Assembly (NCBI RefSeq): GCF_020991275.1 | Contig: NZ_JAJLQY010000011.1 | Coordinates: 186,001 to 250,000 of the forward strand | Source: Actinocorallia sp. API 0066 | GTDB taxonomy: Bacteria; Actinomycetota; Actinomycetes; Streptosporangiales; Streptosporangiaceae | DNA length: 64,000 nt | Reading direction: 5' to 3' | In this document: piece after piece, positions 45,735-53,321 of the stretch | Layout of the letters: each line of letters starts with the position of its first letter | Position numbering within the stretch: the first letter of the stretch is position 1 | Notes under the pieces: generated by a model | Told to the model about the DNA's origin: nothing | What the model saw: the letters and a program-made list of their open reading frames with translations, nothing else | The model's database searches: none | Made by a program: the position numbers and the translations under genes

Positions 45735-48700
45735 GTGATCGACCGCAAGAGCCTCCTCTCCGACCTGCAGAAGCAGGTCAGGGCGGCGGAGACCGACCTT
45801 GAGCAGCAGGTCAAGGCAGTCCCCGAGGTCGGGAAGCGGCTGCGGGGCGAGTACGACCGGGCACGGGAGCTGGGACGCACGGCGGCGACCTGGAACGCCT
45901 GGCTCGGCGAGCGGGTCACCCAGGTGGCGGTCGCGTGGGTCCTCGGCACCGTCTTCGTCCGGTTCAGCGAGGACAACGGGCTGATCCCCGAGCCGTACAT
46001 CACCGCCCCCGGCGTCGCCGGGAGGGAGATCGCCCAGGCACGATACGAGGATTACCTGGAGAAGGACCCGGACCCGACCTACCGGGGATGGCTGGAAACC
46101 GCCTTCGCTGAACTGGGGGCGGGACAGGCCGGACGGCTGCTGTTCGACCCCGACCACAATCCGCTCTACCAGATCCCGCTCTCACACGACGGCGCGGGCG
46201 CGCTCCTGGCGTTCTGGCGTGAGCAGCGGATCGAGGAGAACACCGAGGACGGCGAACCGGCACACGTCCTCGTACACGACTTCAGCGATCCGTTGCGCGA
46301 GGACGGCACCGAGGGCTGGGACACCCGGTTCCTCGGCGACCTGTACCAGGACCTCAGCGAGGCGGCCCGCAAGACGTACGCGCTCCTCCAGACGCCGGAG
46401 TTCGTGGAGGAGTTCATCCTCGACCGGACGATGACGCCGGCGATCCGGGAGTTCGGCTTCGCGAAGCTGAAGATGATCGACCCGACCTGCGGGTCCGGCC
46501 ACTTTGTGCTCGGCGCGTTCCGGCGGCTGGTCCGGTTGTGGGCCGAGCGGCGTCCTGAGGTCGGCACCTACGAACGGGTGCGGGCCGCGCTGGAGTCGGT
46601 GCACGGCGTGGACCTCAACCCGTTCGCGGTCGCGGTGGCACGCTTCCGCCTCCTGGTCGCCGCGATGGCCGCGAGCGGCATCCGGACGCTCGCCGAGGCC
46701 CAGGGCTACGCCTGGCCGATCCAGCTCGCGGTCGGCGACTCCCTCATCAAGGCCCGACAGCTCGAACTGCAACTCGGCCTGGGCGAAGAGGCTGTCGGCG
46801 ACCCCCTCGCCGAGTTCTCGTACGCGACGGAGGACGTGCACGAGTACGACCGGATCCTGGAGCCGGGCCGCTACCACGTGGTGGTCGGCAACCCCCCCTA
46901 CATCACGGTCAAGGACAAGAAGCTCAACGAGCTGTACCGGGATCTGTACAAGGCGTGCGCGGGAACATACGCGCTGTCCGTCCCCTTCGCCCAGCGCTTC
47001 TTCGAGCTCGCCAAACGGGGCGGAGCCGGCCCCGAGGGCTACGGCATGGTCGGCCAGATCACCGCCAACTCCTTCATGAAACGCGAGTTCGGCACCAAAC
47101 TCATCGAGGAGTTCTTCGCCCACAGGATCGAACTCACCGAGGTCATCGACACCTCAGGCGCCTACATCCCGGGCCACGGAACCCCCACCGTCATCCTCGT
47201 GGGACGCCCGAGGGAGGGATCCCAACGCCAAGCGACAATCCGTACCGTCCGCAGCGTCCAAGGCGAACCCTCAGCACCGGAGAAGCCGGAGGAGGGGCTC
47301 GTCTGGCGGGCGATCGTAGAGCAGGTCGATCGCCCGGGAAGCTCGGCACAGTGGGTGTCGGTGGACGACCTGGAGCGAAGCCGGTATTTCGGCAAACAGC
47401 CGTGGATCTTGGCCGATGGCGGGCTGGAAATGGTCGAGCAATTGGCCACAATGTCAAAACTTAAGCTATCGGCGATCGCTAGTAGTGTCGGGCGTACAAC
47501 ATCGACTGGTGCTGACGATGTCTATTTTGTCCACGATCGTGCGACTGCGGAGCGTGTAGGTGTTGCCGAATGGACGCGTCCCCTGGTGACGGGCGAGAAC
47601 ATTCGAGATCTTATTATCAGTAATGCAGTGCATGTTGTTGCCCCCTATGCAACTCGTCAGCAGACCGCGCCACTCCAGCTTGCTGGCGGTGCTGTGTATC
47701 GGTTCCTGTGGCCAGCTCGTACGGCTCTCCGTAATCGGGTTATATTCGGAAAATCCATGGAACAAAACGGGAAAAATTGGCAGGAGCATCTGGAGAACTA
47801 CTCCAGCAAGCTGGCCAACCCGTACGGCCTGGGGTTTGCCTTTGTTGCAACACATAATCAGTTTTGCTTCGATCGTGACGGACTCCTCTTCAATCGCACT
47901 GCTCCGGTGATCAAGTTGTGGGAGGGGGCGAGTGAGGAAGAGCATGTGCGGCTGCTCGGGCTGCTCAACAGCTCCACCGCCGGTTTCTGGCTCAAAATGG
48001 TGAGTCATGACAAGGGTAGTCAGGGGGTGAATGAGGGCTACAAGTCGCAGGCTTGGGAACGTTTCTATGAGTTCACCGGAACCAAGCTGCAGGAGTTTCC
48101 TCTTCCCGCTGAGTATCCCACTGCTCTCACTGCTGAGCTTGACGCGCTCGCCCAGCGGCTCTCCGCGACGACCCCGACGGCTCTCGCCGCCGACCTCACG
48201 CCTACGGCTGCGCCATTGCGGGAGGCTGAGGCGCGCTATGCCTCTCTTCGTGCGCGCATGATCGCGCTTCAGGAGGAGTTGGACTGGCAGGTGTATGCGC
48301 TTTACGACCTGCATTCCGAGGATCTGCGGCTGCCGGATTCCGAGGCCGTGCCGGAGCTTGCCCTGGGTGAACGGGCTTTCGAGATCGTGCTCGCGCGCCG
48401 GGTGGAGGCCGGGGAGGCCAGTGGCGAGTGGTTCAAGCGGCACGGGTCCACGCCGGTCACGGAGATTCCCGGGCACTGGCCCGCCGAGTACCGGGAGCTC
48501 GTGCGGAAGCGGATCGAGGTGATCGAGTCGAACCGGGCCGTCGGGATGGTCGAGCGGCCCGAGTACAAGCGGCGCTGGGCCACCGAGGGCTGGGACGCCA
48601 TGCGGCAGAAGGCGTTGCGGTCCTGGCTGCTCGACCGGATCGAGGACCGCTCGTACTGGTTCGACCAGCAGGGCAACCCGACCATCACCACGCTCGCCCG

Positions 48701-49412
48701 GCTCGCCGAGAACCTGTCTACCGACGCGGACTTCACCGCGGTGGCCGAGCTGTACGCCCCCCGGCAGGACCTGGCCAGGACGGTGCGGGAACTGCTCTCC
48801 GAGGAGCACGTCCCGTTCGTGGCGGCCCTGCGCTACAAGCCCGCCGCGCTGAGGAAGCGCGCGGACTGGGAGCACGTCTGGGACCTGCAGCGCCAGGAGG
48901 ACGCCGCGCCGGACGAGCCCGCCAAACGGAGCATCCGCGAGCGGATTCCCCTGCCGCCGAAGTACACCTCCGCCGACTTCCTCAAGGTGAGCTACTGGCG
49001 TGCCCGCGGCAAGCTGGACGTGCCCAAGGAGCGGTTCGTCTCGTACGGCACGGTCAACGCCCAGTCGCCCGAGCTCTACGGGTGGGCCGGCTGGGACCAT
49101 CTGGAGCAGGCACTCGCGCTCGCCTCGCACGTGCAGCAGGCGGGATTCGGCGAGGACGAGATCGTGCCCTATCTGGCGGGTCTGCTGGAGCTCCAGCCCT
49201 GGCTCGACCAGTGGTACGGCGAGTACGACCCGGAGTTCGGCGCCTCCCCGGCCGCCGAGATCCTGGCCTTCCGGCAGCAGAAGCAGGGCGAACTCGGGCT
49301 GACCGACGACGCCCTGCGCGCCTGGCGACCGGCGGCGGTCACGCGCGGGCGGGGCGCCGCGCGGAGGAGCACCGCACCCCCACCGAGTCGGACTGACCAG
49401 GGCGAGGAGTAG
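45735..49412 (+). CDS. pglX: PglX: BREX adenine-specific DNA methyltransferase
   Basis: The product is 1225 aa from GTG 45735, behind AGGAG; the frame runs open upstream into pglW but the family N terminus (IDRKSLLSDLQKQVRAAE) starts here. SAM motif I is DPTCGSGHFVLGAFRR (about 248-263) and the catalytic motif GNPPY is at 385-389, marking N6-adenine methylation. BREX PglX marks host DNA at an asymmetric site while phage DNA stays unmodified and is blocked. Residues about 566-799 correspond to an AT-richer DNA stretch and look like the specificity region. A C7 run (46892-46898) encodes the PP of NPPY. Confidence 0.93.
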   Translation: MIDRKSLLSDLQKQVRAAETDLEQQVKAVPEVGKRLRGEYDRARELGRTAATWNAWLGERVTQVAVAWVLGTVFVRFSEDNGLIPEPYITAPGVAGREIAQARYEDYLEKDPDPTYRGWLETAFAELGAGQAGRLLFDPDHNPLYQIPLSHDGAGALLAFWREQRIEENTEDGEPAHVLVHDFSDPLREDGTEGWDTRFLGDLYQDLSEAARKTYALLQTPEFVEEFILDRTMTPAIREFGFAKLKMIDPTCGSGHFVLGAFRRLVRLWAERRPEVGTYERVRAALESVHGVDLNPFAVAVARFRLLVAAMAASGIRTLAEAQGYAWPIQLAVGDSLIKARQLELQLGLGEEAVGDPLAEFSYATEDVHEYDRILEPGRYHVVVGNPPYITVKDKKLNELYRDLYKACAGTYALSVPFAQRFFELAKRGGAGPEGYGMVGQITANSFMKREFGTKLIEEFFAHRIELTEVIDTSGAYIPGHGTPTVILVGRPREGSQRQATIRTVRSVQGEPSAPEKPEEGLVWRAIVEQVDRPGSSAQWVSVDDLERSRYFGKQPWILADGGLEMVEQLATMSKLKLSAIASSVGRTTSTGADDVYFVHDRATAERVGVAEWTRPLVTGENIRDLIISNAVHVVAPYATRQQTAPLQLAGGAVYRFLWPARTALRNRVIFGKSMEQNGKNWQEHLENYSSKLANPYGLGFAFVATHNQFCFDRDGLLFNRTAPVIKLWEGASEEEHVRLLGLLNSSTAGFWLKMVSHDKGSQGVNEGYKSQAWERFYEFTGTKLQEFPLPAEYPTALTAELDALAQRLSATTPTALAADLTPTAAPLREAEARYASLRARMIALQEELDWQVYALYDLHSEDLRLPDSEAVPELALGERAFEIVLARRVEAGEASGEWFKRHGSTPVTEIPGHWPAEYRELVRKRIEVIESNRAVGMVERPEYKRRWATEGWDAMRQKALRSWLLDRIEDRSYWFDQQGNPTITTLARLAENLSTDADFTAVAELYAPRQDLARTVRELLSEEHVPFVAALRYKPAALRKRADWEHVWDLQRQEDAAPDEPAKRSIRERIPLPPKYTSADFLKVSYWRARGKLDVPKERFVSYGTVNAQSPELYGWAGWDHLEQALALASHVQQAGFGEDEIVPYLAGLLELQPWLDQWYGEYDPEFGASPAAEILAFRQQKQGELGLTDDALRAWRPAAVTRGRGAARRSTAPPPSRTDQGEE
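46892..46898. repeat. C7 homopolymer in the catalytic NPPY codons of pglX
   Basis: Seven consecutive C residues cover the last base of the Asn codon and both Pro codons. It was the longest homopolymer I noticed in the BREX operon; several runs of six exist. Slippage here would inactivate the methyltransferase. Confidence 0.6.
47430..48130 (+). other. AT-richer insert-like segment within pglX (putative target-recognition domain)
   Basis: Within this high-GC gene the segment has clearly lower GC (near 53% in 47,461-47,820 by eye) and uses A/T-ending codons such as att, gtt, aat and ggt. The frame is intact. It begins after the methyltransferase core and encodes the SVGRTTSTGADDVYFVHD to GFWLKMVSHDKGSQG part, including an RLLGLLNSSTAGFWL block like the specificity part of type IIG enzymes. 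From about 48,330 typical high-GC codon use returns fully. Confidence 0.65.
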
Positions 49413-49421
49413 ACACACATC

Positions 49422-52400
49422 ATGGCGTTCATGAGCAGGGGCACCCCGCGCCCCGAGGACCGTCCGCTGCTGCGCGAGCTGATCGACATCCCGGAGTCGG
49501 TGTCCACGTCGGACTTCGTGCTGAAACTGAGCGAGGCGGTCACCCCCGAGGGCGCCGGGACCGCCTTGAAGGAGTACGTGGTCACCGACCGGCTGGTCGG
49601 CAACTTCGGCGAGGCCCTGGACCTGATCAAGTCCGCGCTGGACGGCCACTCCTCGAAGGCCGCCTACCTGCACGGCTCGTTCGGCTCCGGTAAGTCGCAC
49701 TTCATGGCGGTGCTCTACGCCCTGTTGTCGGGCGACCCGGCGGCCAGGGCGCGCGCCGAACTCGATCCGGTGCGTGCCCGGCACCCCTGGCTGGACTCCG
49801 GTGGCCACAGGTTCCTGCTCGTGCCCTACCACATGCTGGGTGCCAAGTCCCTGGAGCAGCGTGTGCTCGGCCGGTACGTGGAGCACGTCCGCAAGCTCCA
49901 TCCGGGGTGCCCGCTCCCGCAGGTCTACCTGACCGAAGGGCTCTTCGAGGACTTCGACCAGCAGCGGAAGCGCCACGGCGACGAGTGGGTGATCGCGCAG
50001 CTCGCGGACGTCGGCGGCGGCCTGGAGGACGAGTGGGGCGAGTCCTTCACCTGGACCACCGAACTGCTCGACACGGCGGTGGCCGCTCCTGAGGAGCACG
50101 AGAACACCAAGCAGCTCGACCTGGAGACCCCCTCCACACCACGTGAGCTGCGGGCGCGTCTCGTCCAGGACCTGACGCAGACCCTGTTCCCGTCGTTCGC
50201 GCGGAGCGCCGCCGAGGACGCCGACGGGTTCGTCTCGCTGGACAGGGGGCTCGGCATCATCGCCGCGCACGCCAAGGCGCTCGGCTACGACGGGCTGGTC
50301 CTGTTCATGGACGAGCTGATCCTGTGGCTTGCCTCGCGGATCCACGACCAGAGGTTCGTCTCGCGCGAGGCCGACAAGATCACGAACTTCGTGGAGGGCG
50401 GTGACGAGCGCCGCGCCATCCCGCTGGTGTCGTTCATCGCCCGTCAGCGTGACCTGCGGGAACTGGTCGGTGAGGAGATGTCCGGGGCGGCCGAGGCCGC
50501 CGTGCAGGACAGCCTGAAGCTCAGTGGCGGACGCTTCGACAAGATCGTCCTGGAGGACCGCAACCTTCCGCAGATCGCCCAGGCCCGCGTGCTCAGGCCG
50601 GTCGACGCCGCCGCCGAAGCGAAGGTGGAGGCCGCGTTCGCCGAGGCCAAGAGGCTTGGACCGGACATCTGGGACACCCTGCTCGGGCACGACAAGTCCA
50701 CCACCGGAGCGGACGAGGACGCGTTCCGCAAGACGTACCCGTTCCCCCCGGCGTTCATGGACACGCTGGTGCACATCTCCTCGGCGCTCCAGCGCTCCCG
50801 TACCGGGCTGAAGCTGATGAGCCAACTGCTCGTCGACCACCGTGACGACTGGCGGCTGGGTCAGCTCGTCCCGCTGGGTGATCTCTACCCCGCGATCGCG
50901 GGCGGCGGTGACCGGGCGTTCAGCGGCGAGACCCATGTGCACTTCGAGGCGGCCGACAAGCTCTACCGCGAGAAGCTGCGCCCGTACCTCCTGCGGGCCA
51001 ACCAGGTCACCGAGGACCAGGTCGAGGCGTACCGGCGAGGCCCGGCGAGCCTGGGCGATCCGCAGCTCGCGGCCCGCTGCCGTGACTTCACCGGGGACAG
51101 CAGGCTGGTGCAGACCCTGCTGCTGTCCGCGCTCGCGCCCAGTGTGCCCGCGCTCGCCGATCTCACCCTGGCCCGCCTGCACGCCCTCAACCACGGCTCC
51201 ATCACCACCCGCATCGCGGGCACCGAGGTCGGACGGCTGGAGCAGAAGGCCAAGGAGTGGGCGGCGACCTTCCCCGAGATCAAGGTCGTCGGCACCGGAC
51301 CGGGTGCGGTGATCCGCCTTGAGCTCACCGGCGTCGACCTGGACGCCGTGCTCGCCAACGCCCAGGTGCACAACAACCAGGCGAGCCGACGTGCCAAGAT
51401 GCGCTCCCTGCTCAAGGAGGCACTCGGCGTCGCTGACGGGCCCGGCGGTTTTGATCCGTACGACGTGCTCGACCTCGTGTGGAAGGGCACCGACCGGCAG
51501 GTCGAGGTGGTGTTCGGCAATGTCGCGGACGCCGACTCGCTCCCCGAGTCCACGCTGCGGCCCAGCCAGGACGGCGCCTGGCGGCTCGTCGTCGACTTCC
51601 CCTACGACGAGGGTGAGTTCGGGCCGATGGACGACGTGCAGCGCCTGCGCTCCCTGCGTGAGAGGCAGGGCGGTGAGTGCCGCACCCTGGCCTGGCTGCC
51701 GACGCACCTGACCGACACCGTGCGCGGTGACTTCGAACGGCTCGTGGTCATCGACAAGGCGCTCGCCGACGAGACCCGCTTCGACTCCGACTTCGCGCGC
51801 AGCCTCAACGCCGACGACAAGGCCCGCGCCAAAGGCATGCTGGGGTCACAGCTCAAAATTCTCCTCGAGCGAGTCAACCAGGCGCTGCGGCAGGCGTACG
51901 GGCTGGCGCAGAAGCAGGAAGGGGTCGTCGACCTCGGCTTCGACACCCATCTCGTCGCCCAGCAGGAGGTGTCCGACCTGCGGCTCCCGCTCGGCGCGCC
52001 GCTGGACGACGCCGCACGCGAGCTGGCCGCCAGGCTGCTCGCCCACCAGTACCCGGGCCATCCCGACCTGGACCCCGAGCGCACAGGGAAGTCCGTCAAG
52101 GCAGCCGAGATCAGGACCGTCTTCGCCTACGTCCGCAAGGCAGCCGAGCACCGTGACGGACAGGTCGAGGTCGAGGCCAAGGACCGCAAGGTCATGGCGC
52201 GGATCGCCGAGGGGCTCGGACTCGGCGTGATGCGGGAGGCGTACTACCGGCAGTCGAGCCAGTGGGCCGACCACTTCAGCAGCCAGGCGCGGCGAAACGG
52301 GGTGACCGAACCGACGCTGGTCAAGCTCTCCGACTGGAGCGACCTTCCCGAGCCGCGCGGGCTTCCCGAGCCGTTGCGCAGACTCCTCGCGGCCGCGTAC

Positions 52401-53321
52401 GCGGAGGTCGACGACCGGGTGTGGGTGCGCGGCGGGGTGCCCGTGGAACCCGCGCCCGCGCCGCACGAGCTCCGACCGGAGTTCGCCCTGCGCGAGCAGC
52501 AGCTCCCCGCCGAGGACGAGTGGGACCAGGCGCGCCGGAGGTTCGAGGCGGTGTTCGGCGGCGTGGCGCCGCAGCTCCGGCGCGGCCGGATCGTCAACCA
52601 GTTCGCGGGGCAGGTCAGGCAGGCGGCGAGCGCCCTCGCCCAGGACGCCGCACGGTTGGTCACGGAGCTGGAGAAGCGCCGCGACTTCCTGCGCCTGGCC
52701 GACGACTCGCCCAGACTCATCCTGGCCCGGCAGGCACAGGAGCTGGTCGGGCAGGTCACCGACGCGGGTCCGGACGCCAGGGGAGTGGTGGAGCGGCTGG
52801 CCCGCTTCGACCTCGGTGACTTCACGGTGGAGCGGTACGGCATGTCGCTGAAGAGCGCGGGAAAGGTCGCCGGGGCGCTCCAGGGCACGAGCTGGGACCA
52901 CCTGGGTCTGGCCTCCACCGTCGGGGTCGAGGGCGAGGCCGTCCTGGCGCGGATGCGGGAGGCGGCGGCCGGTGATCCTGGTCAGTATCCGGACCTGCCG
53001 GGGGTGCTGAGCAGCTGCGGCAGGGAGGTGGTGGCCCTGCTGAGGTCTCGGCAGGCACCGCCGGTCCCCCCTCCCACGCCCGACGTCCGGGTGGTGCCGA
53101 GTTCCGAGAGCGTGGACCTCGGAGGCGGTTCGGCTCACCCGCCGGTGCTGCCCGAGCCTGAGCGGCCGACACCCCCTACCGGGTCGCGCTCCGCCGCCCG
53201 CAGCGGTGGCGGGAGGACCACCGCCGCACGGGCCGCCGCCGAGCTCCAGGCGGAGATCGCGGCGCTCGCGGCCGAGCACCCGGACGCCGTGGTCGAGGTC
53301 GTCTGGAAGGTCATCGACTGA
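49422..53321 (+). CDS. pglY: PglY: large BREX type 2 ATPase
   Basis: The 1299-aa product starts at ATG 49422, 9 nt after the pglX stop, with GAGGAG inside the end of pglX. P-loop HGSFGSGKSH (residues 84-93) and Walker B LVLFMDELILWL (about 288-300) define a STAND/AAA-like ATPase related to BrxC. In BREX it is required for defence and probably powers assembly or DNA scanning. The C terminus (about 1230-1299) is Pro/Ser/Arg-rich before a final helix. Stop and pglZ start overlap as TGATG. Confidence 0.93.
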   Translation: MAFMSRGTPRPEDRPLLRELIDIPESVSTSDFVLKLSEAVTPEGAGTALKEYVVTDRLVGNFGEALDLIKSALDGHSSKAAYLHGSFGSGKSHFMAVLYALLSGDPAARARAELDPVRARHPWLDSGGHRFLLVPYHMLGAKSLEQRVLGRYVEHVRKLHPGCPLPQVYLTEGLFEDFDQQRKRHGDEWVIAQLADVGGGLEDEWGESFTWTTELLDTAVAAPEEHENTKQLDLETPSTPRELRARLVQDLTQTLFPSFARSAAEDADGFVSLDRGLGIIAAHAKALGYDGLVLFMDELILWLASRIHDQRFVSREADKITNFVEGGDERRAIPLVSFIARQRDLRELVGEEMSGAAEAAVQDSLKLSGGRFDKIVLEDRNLPQIAQARVLRPVDAAAEAKVEAAFAEAKRLGPDIWDTLLGHDKSTTGADEDAFRKTYPFPPAFMDTLVHISSALQRSRTGLKLMSQLLVDHRDDWRLGQLVPLGDLYPAIAGGGDRAFSGETHVHFEAADKLYREKLRPYLLRANQVTEDQVEAYRRGPASLGDPQLAARCRDFTGDSRLVQTLLLSALAPSVPALADLTLARLHALNHGSITTRIAGTEVGRLEQKAKEWAATFPEIKVVGTGPGAVIRLELTGVDLDAVLANAQVHNNQASRRAKMRSLLKEALGVADGPGGFDPYDVLDLVWKGTDRQVEVVFGNVADADSLPESTLRPSQDGAWRLVVDFPYDEGEFGPMDDVQRLRSLRERQGGECRTLAWLPTHLTDTVRGDFERLVVIDKALADETRFDSDFARSLNADDKARAKGMLGSQLKILLERVNQALRQAYGLAQKQEGVVDLGFDTHLVAQQEVSDLRLPLGAPLDDAARELAARLLAHQYPGHPDLDPERTGKSVKAAEIRTVFAYVRKAAEHRDGQVEVEAKDRKVMARIAEGLGLGVMREAYYRQSSQWADHFSSQARRNGVTEPTLVKLSDWSDLPEPRGLPEPLRRLLAAAYAEVDDRVWVRGGVPVEPAPAPHELRPEFALREQQLPAEDEWDQARRRFEAVFGGVAPQLRRGRIVNQFAGQVRQAASALAQDAARLVTELEKRRDFLRLADDSPRLILARQAQELVGQVTDAGPDARGVVERLARFDLGDFTVERYGMSLKSAGKVAGALQGTSWDHLGLASTVGVEGEAVLARMREAAAGDPGQYPDLPGVLSSCGREVVALLRSRQAPPVPPPTPDVRVVPSSESVDLGGGSAHPPVLPEPERPTPPTGSRSAARSGGGRTTAARAAAELQAEIAALAAEHPDAVVEVVWKVID

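Noticed and set aside
47466-51707. A 1413-codon open frame on the - strand across pglX and pglY
   Set aside because: It is fully antisense to two genes with catalytic motifs. Its composition is shadow-like, with no domain or ribosome site.
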